The notes below the pieces were generated by a model, which was given only the letters and a program-made list of their open reading frames with translations, was not told the origin of the DNA and did no database searches. From the NCBI RefSeq assembly GCF_014201145.1, contig NZ_JACHDP010000001.1, positions 992,001 through 1,056,000 on the forward strand: a DNA stretch of 64,000 bases, in the 5' to 3' direction. Below, piece by piece: positions 1 to 6,814 of this stretch (position 1 is its first letter; each line of letters starts with the position of its first letter). Source of the stretch: Micromonospora parathelypteridis. Lineage in GTDB: Bacteria > Actinomycetota > Actinomycetes > Mycobacteriales > Micromonosporaceae. The position numbers and the translations under genes were made by a program.

Positions 1-86
1 CAGGTGCTGTGACCGTCGATGAGCCGGTCCGCAGCCGTGGTGCTGCCCGAGCGGGCAGGTCAACCGCGGACGTGCAGGGGCCTGGG

Positions 87-1064
87 TTACAGGATGCGGG
101 TTAGCTCGTGCATCGCGGCGAACTGCGTGTCCGGACGTGGTGGTGGCAGCCGCAGAAGGTCATCGGCGTCGCGGTCGCGCTGTTGGCTGCCCAGCACGAT
201 CTCGGCGCATTCGAGTGTCGGGTGCTCAACGAAGGGGACGACCGCGTCGACTGGCAGGTGCGGCGCTGCGACCAGAAGCTCCCGCAACTGCGGCGCCGCG
301 GCAAGGCCCTGGAGGGCTGCCGGATGGCGGAGGTGACGCAACCCGAGGCAATCGGCCCGCGTCAGTAAGGTGCTGGAGCCGAAGTCCGGAAGCCGTTCGA
401 CGGTGAGCGTTTCCAGCCACAGCCACAGCAATGCCGGCAGGTGTGTCACCGGGGTGAGGTCGCTGAGCTTTCGAACCCGGCGCAGCGCCAGGTAGCGAAG
501 TGTGGGGATCTGAGTGAGCCATTCGCTGTTCGTCAACGAGCCGAGGGTCAGCGCCAACGCCTGCAGGTTAGGCAGGGCAATAACGGGCAGGACGTTGTCG
601 ACGGGAAGCCGCCACAGCGACAGGTCCCGCAAGCCCGGGTTGGCGTGCAGCAGCTCGGGAAGACCACGCCGGTGCTCAACGATCCTCAGCCGGCGAAGCC
701 GACGAAACTGGGCAACCGGAGCGAGGTCGAGAGGTCTGCGGGTCTCGCCGATGTCAAGGAACTCCACCTCAGCGCTCAACTGATCCAACGGGGTCAGGTC
801 GGTCAGGTGCCACAGGCCCGCGACGCTGAAGCGGCGAACATGTGGAAACCAGCGCAGGAATCGCAGCGTCGCAAGGTCGCCGTCGAACCCGTAGACCCGT
901 AGCAGGACCAGCGGATGGTCCCCCAGGAGCGCGGCCACCGACCGATATCCCGCTTCGGTGAGCGGCTCTTGGAACTGGACGACATCCGCATCTCCCAGCC
1001 GGGCGCGGAGCTGCGCGACGTCGACCGGACTCCGCACCTCCACGACACTGCCCATCCCCGGCAT
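87..1064 (-). CDS. Leucine-rich-repeat protein
   Basis: The protein is about 325 aa. From roughly residue 70 on it has repeating leucine/proline strands of the type LxxLxxLxL (for example LRDLSLWRL, LQALALTL, LRYLALRRV), which is a leucine-rich-repeat solenoid. No signal peptide or membrane segment is visible, so it is probably cytoplasmic. The ATG at 1064 was preferred because a GGTGG/GGAGG stretch lies just upstream; an in-frame ATG nine bases further in (1055) is also possible, and the frame is open further upstream to 1133. LRR proteins of this kind usually bind other proteins, but no partner is evident: it stands alone at the left edge of an accessory-looking region. Molecular function is unknown. 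Confidence 0.65.
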   Translation of the reverse strand: MPGMGSVVEVRSPVDVAQLRARLGDADVVQFQEPLTEAGYRSVAALLGDHPLVLLRVYGFDGDLATLRFLRWFPHVRRFSVAGLWHLTDLTPLDQLSAEVEFLDIGETRRPLDLAPVAQFRRLRRLRIVEHRRGLPELLHANPGLRDLSLWRLPVDNVLPVIALPNLQALALTLGSLTNSEWLTQIPTLRYLALRRVRKLSDLTPVTHLPALLWLWLETLTVERLPDFGSSTLLTRADCLGLRHLRHPAALQGLAAAPQLRELLVAAPHLPVDAVVPFVEHPTLECAEIVLGSQQRDRDADDLLRLPPPRPDTQFAAMHELTRIL

Positions 1065-1162
1065 GATCCTCCACCACCTACCGCCCGCGGCAACCGGAGC
1101 AGGCTGGTGATCTGAGCCGTCGGTTGGCCACACGCGTAGCCGTAACGAAGTAGGCTGATGGC

Positions 1163-1393
1163 GTGTCTCGCCGGCGGTCTACTCAAAAGAGGACACGGAG
1201 GCGTTCGTGGGCAACTGCGGCCACCGCCGCAGCGTTGGCAATGACGGAAGCCTTGAAGGTTCTTGCTGGGTACTCTGACGTTCCGACTCCCGTGCAGGCC
1301 GCAATCCTGGGCGCAACCGCGATCTCTGTCGCCTCACTGGCGTTGATCATGACGCCGCCGACGACGTTGCCAAAGAAAAAAGCGGTGGCATGA
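1163..1393 (+). CDS. Small basic membrane protein, hypothetical
   Basis: The gene encodes 76 aa from a GTG start. The first 15 residues are strongly basic (RRR, KRTRRR). They are followed by an alanine-rich helix and a hydrophobic segment around residues 45-63 that can span the membrane, and the protein ends in a KKK cluster. I do not recognise the family. Its base composition is less GC-rich at third positions than that of the genes after 6.8 kb, fitting the accessory character of this end. No strong ribosome-binding site is visible, so it is only a probable gene. Confidence 0.4.
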   Translation: MSRRRSTQKRTRRRSWATAATAAALAMTEALKVLAGYSDVPTPVQAAILGATAISVASLALIMTPPTTLPKKKAVA

Positions 1394-1549
1394 GAATGTC
1401 ATTCATCCCTTCCCGGTCATTGGGACCCACCCACCATTCGCGAGGTTAAACGGTGTCCTCTCGTCGGCATACCCGCGCAGCTCAGCCGGGTTAGGCGCGG
1501 TTCGGCACCAGAACGCCTGACTGCGTGGTCGAGTTGCGATGATTTGCGG

Positions 1550-2587
1550 TCATCCGCGCGGCGCTCGGTCCGCAGGAGCGTCGCGACGCTGAGCTGCACG
1601 GCTCGGCGGCGCGGGGATGATGCCGTCAGTACGAGTCGTGGTCGCCGCAGTCGCAGCCGCAGCCTTGGATTTGCGGCGGTGGAGCGTGAGAGTCATGACC
1701 AGCACGGCCAGCGCTCCGACGATCAGCCCGAGGATCGCGCTGGCCACCGTGTTGACGAGCCAGCCGACGAGCCAGCCGAGAACACCCGTGGCGTCGTGGG
1801 CGGCGACCTCCACGTCATGCACGGCCTCGTACAGGAAGTGCAGGTTCAGCTCGTTCATGCCTAGCAGCAGGATGTGCCCGCCCACCCACAGCATCGCCGC
1901 GGTGCCGACTACCGTCAGCACGGTGAGAACCACCGGCATCGCCCTCACCAGACCGCGGCCGAACGTGGCGACGGCGCCGGAACGTTGCGACAGGCGCAGC
2001 CCGGCGTCGTCCATCTTTACGATCAGGGCCACCACGCCGTACACCAGGACGGTTATGACGACGGCGACGACAGCCAGGATCGCCAGGCGGGACCAGAACG
2101 CCTCATCGATCACCTCGTTAAGGCTGATGACCATGATCTCCGCCGAGAGGATCAGGTCGGTTCGTACCGCCCCGGACACCAGTGTCGTCTCGTCCTGCAC
2201 CTTCTCCTCGCCCGCGCCGTGGGCAGCGTGATGGGCGATCTTGGCCCACACCTTCTCCGCGCCTTCATAACAGAGGTAGGCGCCGCCGAGCATGAGGATC
2301 GGAGTGAGCAGCCAGGGAACGAACTGACTGAGCAGCAGCACCGCCGGCAGGATGATGAGGAACTTGTTGCGCAGCGACCCCAGGGCAATGCGCTTGATAA
2401 TCGGCAGCTCGCGTTCGGCCGCCAGGCTCCGCACGTACTGCGGCGTGACGGCAGCATCGTCGACGACGACGCCCGCGGCCTTGGCGCCGGCCTTCGTGGC
2501 GGCCGCCCCGATGTCATCGATCGACGCGGCAGCGGCGCGAGCCAGCACCGCCACGTCATCCAGCAGGGCAACGAGTCCACTTGCCAA
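1550..2587 (-). CDS. DUF808 (YedI-like) integral membrane protein
   Basis: The product is 345 aa and matches the DUF808/YedI family: the start MASGLVALLDDVAVLAR, a conserved VDDAAVTPQYV stretch near residue 45, and a hydrophilic KVWAKIAHH segment between membrane helices. At least six hydrophobic helices are visible (about 75-100, 165-190, 215-235, 240-260 and 275-300). The start is a TTG at 2587 preceded by a good GGAAGGA site seven bases upstream, and no better start exists. DUF808 proteins are inner-membrane proteins of unknown biochemical role. The C-terminus is extended by a low-complexity Ala/Thr/Arg tail. No operon partner is adjacent. Confidence 0.85.
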   Translation of the reverse strand: MASGLVALLDDVAVLARAAAASIDDIGAAATKAGAKAAGVVVDDAAVTPQYVRSLAAERELPIIKRIALGSLRNKFLIILPAVLLLSQFVPWLLTPILMLGGAYLCYEGAEKVWAKIAHHAAHGAGEEKVQDETTLVSGAVRTDLILSAEIMVISLNEVIDEAFWSRLAILAVVAVVITVLVYGVVALIVKMDDAGLRLSQRSGAVATFGRGLVRAMPVVLTVLTVVGTAAMLWVGGHILLLGMNELNLHFLYEAVHDVEVAAHDATGVLGWLVGWLVNTVASAILGLIVGALAVLVMTLTLHRRKSKAAAATAATTTRTDGIIPAPPSRAAQRRDAPADRAPRG

Positions 2588-3369
2588 GGGACGGTCCTTC
2601 CAGGGTTACGCAGAGTCCGAACTGGCCCATTCTCGCTCAGGTCCCTGCGCGCGACACGCCACCGCCCGGTCATATCTCGGGCCGGAGCTCGAGGTGACCG
2701 GCTATCGCGCTCAGCCGACGACCCACCACCACCGCGCCCCGGCCCGCGCCAGCCATTCCGGAACGACACGCCTGACCACTTCGACCTCTACTGGGAGGTC
2801 ACACCGCACCGCCTGATCGCATCGCCGCAGGTCAGAGCTCTCGTCTCTGTCCGCCATCGGTGAGCACTTCGGCCGCAGTGACCTCTTCGCCAACCTGCGC
2901 CCAATCCGCTCCCAGCTGCAAGGCCGGGCCAACCAACGGCTCCTTACCGCCCTGACCTGCGGACACTCCCCTGTCAGGCAACATAGATAGTTTTCGACTG
3001 CTGGGTAGAACCGCAGAGCACTCCGCGGGAACCAGGACGCTGCACCCTCTCTGAGCTGCGGCAACGTAGAGCCGCAGGCAGGGGTGGGTGCAGTTGAGCG
3101 CCGTTCGATGCCGTTGGACGCAGTTCAAGGCCGTTCAGGGCACCCCGCTGCTCCCAACCTGCTCCCCCAAATGGGCTCGTGCCGGACCGTTGGCCGATAA
3201 TCGTCACCGTAAACGCACCGAGCATGCTCTCTGTCAGTGTGCTATGCGCGACTAGCCTACGGTTACTGGAGCCGCCTCCGTAACTGCCGGTGCTTAAGGA
3301 CCCCTCGGCGCATCCATGGCCCTCCGACCCGAGGAAGACACAAGATACAAGCCGTGGCGCCGACTATTC
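2588..3369. other. Long non-coding or decayed stretch
   Basis: No convincing intact gene lies in these 780 bases. Around 2780-2990 on the + strand, two frames read like pieces of one protein (DHFDLYWEVTPHRL, then after a shift IGEHFGRSDLFANLRPIRSQL), which could be a frameshifted remnant. Family assignment was not possible. Positions 3090-3140 hold several imperfect copies of a GCCGTT-containing motif. The rest shows nothing I can interpret. Confidence 0.35.
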
Positions 3370-4404
3370 TCAACAGTTGATCCAACGCGCTGGGCGCAGT
3401 CGGGAGCCGTTGATGGAGCCTACGACGAGACCGTTGTCGGCGATTCCCCAGCCGAAGGGGTCTCGGACACCGGGGATGGCGCCGCCTAGGGCGACGAGCC
3501 GGTCGCCGTGGTCGACGGCTCGGTCGCCGAGCACTGTGCCTCGACTGTTGACGTCCTGCGTTGATACCAGCGCCGGGTTCACGGCGGACGCCACGCCAGT
3601 CCGCAGGTCCCAGCGCACCAGGGTGCTGTCCCCGCCCTCACTGCCGGTGCCGATGCTACCGACTGCCCAGGTCCCCCGGGCCGCGGCGATCCCCGACCAC
3701 CGGGCCCCGGGGGCGGTGAGCCGGTCGGTGCTTGCGTCGGGATGGCGTACCCAGCCGAAGCTGCCGGCGGTGCCGATGATGGTGCCGTCGTCGAGGATCT
3801 CCCTCGCGCTAGCGTAAAACGGGGCGTCGATCACCTCGACGGTGCCCGGCCGGTCGGCGGGCCAGAGCAGCGGCAGGGTCGACTCGGTCTGCTCAACGGC
3901 GCCCAGGCCAACGATGTCGCCGCGTGAGTTGATCCCCAGCGCAAGGGTGTTGGAGACAGTCGGCAGAACGGGTAACCAATCCAGGCGCCCGTTGCGGTAG
4001 CGCCAGGGGCGGTAGACGTTGCCGTCGAAGGCATTGCCGACGGCAACGCCGTACCGATTGATGTCCTCGACTTGCTGCGGCGCTCTTATGGTGACGACGG
4101 TGAGGCGGGGTTCGTCCCACACCCCCGGCCTGGGTCGGCGCGGCGTTCCGGCCCAGAGCAGCAGTAGCGGCTGCGAATCGGCGTCATCGGTTCGGTAGCC
4201 GATACCGGCGATGAACCGACCAGTCGGGTCGACCGTCAGAGCTCTACCGTTCATGTCCGCTGGTAAGGGCAGTGGTCGTAGCGCGCAGACCGGGACGGGC
4301 CGATGCTTCGGCTCGGCCATGGCAACGCCGGGCAGGCCCAGTGTTGCGGTGAGGGCGCCAGCGGTCAGACTGACCAAGAAGCCGTTCCGAACAGTCCGGG
4401 CCAT
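3370..4404 (-). CDS. Secreted repeat protein (HAF-type beta-propeller-like)
   Basis: The product is 344 aa. The N-terminus is a clear signal peptide: basic MARTVRNG, a hydrophobic core to about residue 24, then an AMA/EP cleavage site. The mature part repeats short units such as INRYGVAVGNA, INSRGDIVGLG, VNSRGTVLGDR and IADNGLVVGS, which is the pattern of HAF-type extracellular repeats (N-x-x-G-x-V-V/L-G). Such proteins probably fold as propellers or solenoids and no enzymatic role is known. The ATG at 4404 was chosen because GGGAG lies five bases upstream; a TTG four codons earlier overlaps that site. It stands alone. Confidence 0.65.
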   Translation of the reverse strand: MARTVRNGFLVSLTAGALTATLGLPGVAMAEPKHRPVPVCALRPLPLPADMNGRALTVDPTGRFIAGIGYRTDDADSQPLLLLWAGTPRRPRPGVWDEPRLTVVTIRAPQQVEDINRYGVAVGNAFDGNVYRPWRYRNGRLDWLPVLPTVSNTLALGINSRGDIVGLGAVEQTESTLPLLWPADRPGTVEVIDAPFYASAREILDDGTIIGTAGSFGWVRHPDASTDRLTAPGARWSGIAAARGTWAVGSIGTGSEGGDSTLVRWDLRTGVASAVNPALVSTQDVNSRGTVLGDRAVDHGDRLVALGGAIPGVRDPFGWGIADNGLVVGSINGSRLRPARWINC

Positions 4405-4822
4405 CTCTACTCCCAATGACGTGCGGTGGTGGCGTGCTTACCGAAGCACGTCGATGTCACCATCGGAAGAGCTGCCTACGGCTAGGCGGCGCTGATTCCC
4501 GACACCGCACAGCCGCGCCGCTGCGGAAGCCGCCCTTGCATCAGGCTGTTGAGGTGATGAGTCCGCAGTGAGGGGATCGGCAGGCGCGCCCCGCCCTATT
4601 CGATCCTCGAGTAGGAGGACGTGTGCCCGCCCGAGTTGGCTGCGACCCACGCTATCGGCGGCATGAGCGGACGGGACGATAGTGTTCATCGAGAGACCCT
4701 CTCACTAGTCGATCTAGTGCGGCGCAGGCGACCGAGGGCGGTCGATCATGCTCGGTTGCGGTCTCGGCGCCCAAGCCGGGCCGAATTGCGGAAAATGGCG
4801 GCAACGGTCCGGAGGAATGGTG
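4405..4822. other. Intergenic region with one weak ORF candidate
   Basis: The stretch separates the divergent secreted-protein and SDR genes and must carry their promoters. An 83-codon minus-strand frame (4438-4689) begins at an ATG with an AGAGGG stretch upstream, but its product is low in complexity and unlike any family I know, so it is not called as a gene. Confidence 0.4.
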
Positions 4823-5584
4823 ATGCGGCGGTTCGAGGGCAAGGTCGCGCTCGTCACGGCCGCGGCTCAGGGCATCGGGCAGGCCGTCGTCCGGCGGATC
4901 GCCGCCGAGGGCGGCGGGGTGGTCGTCACGGATCTGCAGCAGGACGCGGTGGCAGCGCTGGCCGACGAACTCGGCACTGAGCACGCGCTCGGGGTCAAGG
5001 TCGATGTCACCTCACGCGCCGACATCGACGCCGCGATCGCCGCGGCGGTCGGGCGTTTCGGCCGGCTCGACCTGGTGGTGAACAACGCGGGCGGCTGCAT
5101 CATCACCTCGATGCCGGAGGACACCTCGGACGAAGACTGGCACCGTCAGCTCGACTTCACCCTGCTCAGCGCCGCCCGTTGCATCCAGGCGGCCATCCCG
5201 CACCTGGTGAAGACCCGTGGCAACGTCGTCACGATCAGCTCGGTCAACGGTATCTCCGCCTTCGGCAACGTGGAGTACGCCGCGGCGAAGGCCGGCCAGA
5301 TCGCGATGTCTCAGAACTACGCCGCCCGGTACGGTCCGCTCGGTGTGCGCTTCAACGTTGTCGCCCCCGGCACCGTCCGGACACCCAATTGGGAGTCCCA
5401 GCCGGGCGCGCTGGAGAAGCTCAAGTTGATGTACCCGCTCGGCCGCGTCGGCGAGCCGGAAGACATTGCCGCGGCGGTCGCCTTCCTCGGCTCCGACGAC
5501 GCTGCGTGGATCACCGGCCACACCCTGCCCGTCGAGGGTGGCGTGCTGACCGGCCCCAACCCGACCAACCTGAGGCCCACCTGA
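4823..5584 (+). CDS. SDR-family NAD(P)-dependent oxidoreductase
   Basis: This is a classical short-chain dehydrogenase of 253 aa. It shows the Rossmann cofactor loop at residues 12-19 (TAAAQGIG), NNAG near 90, the catalytic Ser in TISSV near 139, and the catalytic YAAAK near 152-156. The C-terminal SDDAAWITGHTLPVEGG is typical of the family. The first glycine of the TGxxxGxG loop is replaced by Ala, a tolerated but less common variant. The ATG at 4823 was chosen because GGAGGA sits about six bases upstream; the in-frame ATG at 4817 is too close to it. The substrate is unknown and no pathway genes are adjacent. Confidence 0.85.
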   Translation: MRRFEGKVALVTAAAQGIGQAVVRRIAAEGGGVVVTDLQQDAVAALADELGTEHALGVKVDVTSRADIDAAIAAAVGRFGRLDLVVNNAGGCIITSMPEDTSDEDWHRQLDFTLLSAARCIQAAIPHLVKTRGNVVTISSVNGISAFGNVEYAAAKAGQIAMSQNYAARYGPLGVRFNVVAPGTVRTPNWESQPGALEKLKLMYPLGRVGEPEDIAAAVAFLGSDDAAWITGHTLPVEGGVLTGPNPTNLRPT

Positions 5585-5632
5585 CACCCTCCATCTCCGA
5601 GCATCCGCACATCGACATGAGCGGACGCTGAC

Positions 5633-5963
5633 CTACCGCCTCCGGAGGGCATCGCTGACGGCTTCGGGCACGCCGAAGAGGTCACCAAGCAGAGCGGGGC
5701 GCTTGGGAACACGACTGGCTGTCGGGGCCTCTGCGTCGCTGTGCACGACGACGTCCAGGTCGTCCAACTCGGAGGCAACCTGTAGCGCCGCCTGCTCGAT
5801 CTGCTGCTGCTGGATTCGCACCGACTGGACGGACGTGGCCAGGTCCCGCAGCCGGGCGAGGCCGGCGGCGTCCAGGGGCCGGGTCGCGCAGGGCGTCGAA
5901 CGCCGCCACAATCTGCGTTCCCAACTGGCCCAGCGCGTCGAGGTCGAGCCCGTCCAGGCTCCC
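5633..5963 (-). pseudogene. Truncated and frameshifted gene fragment, unknown family
   Basis: The minus strand reads as a protein C-terminus in two frames. From about 5963 to 5884 it gives GSLDGLDLDALGQLGTQIV and then AAFDALRDPA. It then shifts frame and continues LDAAGLARLRDLATSVQ... through a helical, glutamine-rich stretch (QQQQIEQAALQVASELDDLD) to a stop at 5633. The helical composition looks coding, but the frame break near 5884 and the absence of any start before 5963 make it a broken remnant. Its upstream end abuts the serine recombinase remnant, so the junction near 5963 is probably a recombination or insertion scar. I do not recognise the family. Confidence 0.45.
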
Positions 5964-5965
5964 AG

Positions 5966-6517
5966 GAATACGCCCTGGTCAACGAGGTCGAACACCCCCG
6001 CAACGTCTACCTGCGCGAGGACGGCCTCACCGACCCGCTCGACGAGTGGCTGGCATCCGCGTTCACCCCGGACCACCTCGACCAAACGATCACCGCCATG
6101 TGCGACGCCCAACCAACGGACACAACGCCACAGACGGCCGCAGCGCAGGCCACGCTCGCGGCCTGTGACGCAAAGCTCGCCCAGTACCGGGCCGCCCTCG
6201 ACGCCGGCGCAGATCCCGCACTAGTCACCGGTTGGATCACCCAAACCCAGGCCGAACGGACACGAGCCGAAGCCGATCTTCAAACGACCCAGCAGACAGA
6301 GCCACGCCGGATGAGCCGCTCCCAGATCGCCGACCTAGTCCGAGCGCTCGGCGACATCGTCGCCGAGCTGCGCGACGCCGACCCGGACGACAAAGCCGAG
6401 GTCTACCGGCAACTCGGACTCCGACTCACCTACCAGACCGAAACGCAAACGGTGCGCGCTGCAGTGGATCTCAGCGCACACCGTAGGGTAAATATCTGTG
6501 TCCGAGGGGGGACTTGA
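5966..6517 (+). pseudogene. 3' remnant of a large serine recombinase (integrase)
   Basis: An open frame without a proper start reads EYALVNEVEHPRNVYLRED at its beginning, which matches the end of the recombinase and zinc-ribbon part of actinobacterial large serine recombinases. A coiled-coil, charge-rich C-terminal domain follows (DADPDDKAEVYRQLGLRLTY). The catalytic N-terminal resolvase domain is absent, so it cannot be active. The last codons (CVRGGT, stop) lie inside the 3' part of the neighbouring tRNA-Leu gene, as expected if the integrase gene ran across its own attachment site. An internal ATG at 6098 would give 139 aa, but I regard it as a relic. Confidence 0.75.
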
Positions 6518-6525
6518 ACCCCCAC
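6499..6525. other. Probable element attachment site in the tRNA-Leu 3' end
   Basis: The recombinase remnant terminates within the T arm of tRNA-Leu, so this segment is the likely core of an att site used by the lost element. No second copy of the 3' tRNA segment was seen in positions 1-6498, so the other end either lies outside the window or has decayed. This is inference from position. Confidence 0.4.
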
Positions 6526-6582
6526 GCCCTATACGGGCACTAGCACCTCAAGCTAGCGCGTCTGCCATTCCGCCACCCGGAC
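6499..6582 (-). tRNA. tRNA-Leu (anticodon GAG)
   Basis: The reverse complement folds as a class II tRNA. The acceptor stem is GTCCGGG paired with CTCGGAC (one G-U), the D arm includes GGCGGAATGGCAGACGCGC, and the anticodon stem-loop is CTAGC-TTGAGGT-GCTAG, with anticodon GAG at positions 6547-6549. A long variable arm (TGCCCGTATAGGGCG) and a T arm GGGGGTTCAAGTCCCCC follow. CCA is not encoded. The tRNA reads codon CTC. Its 3' end overlaps the final codons of the serine recombinase remnant. Confidence 0.96.
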
Positions 6583-6814
6583 CTACACGTTCAGCCTACC
6601 TCGCCGACCCAGATGATCTTTCCATCCGATGTCGGCACGGCGGGCCGCACGGGGAGTTACTGTACACGCCGCCCGTGGATCATGCACATCGCCTTCCGGC
6701 ACCCCTCACCCAGCGCTTCAGCCGCTGCTCAAACCGCCTCGCAGGCGCTCGTCGACACCACGCCGGGGCGTGTCCGGCTAGCGTTCGGCGCCCCTCTGAC
6801 GGCAGCATTGCCAC

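Noticed and set aside
4438..4689. 83-codon minus-strand ORF between the HAF-type and SDR genes
   Set aside because: There is a purine-rich stretch before its ATG, but composition is unstructured and no family pattern is visible; support too weak to call a gene.
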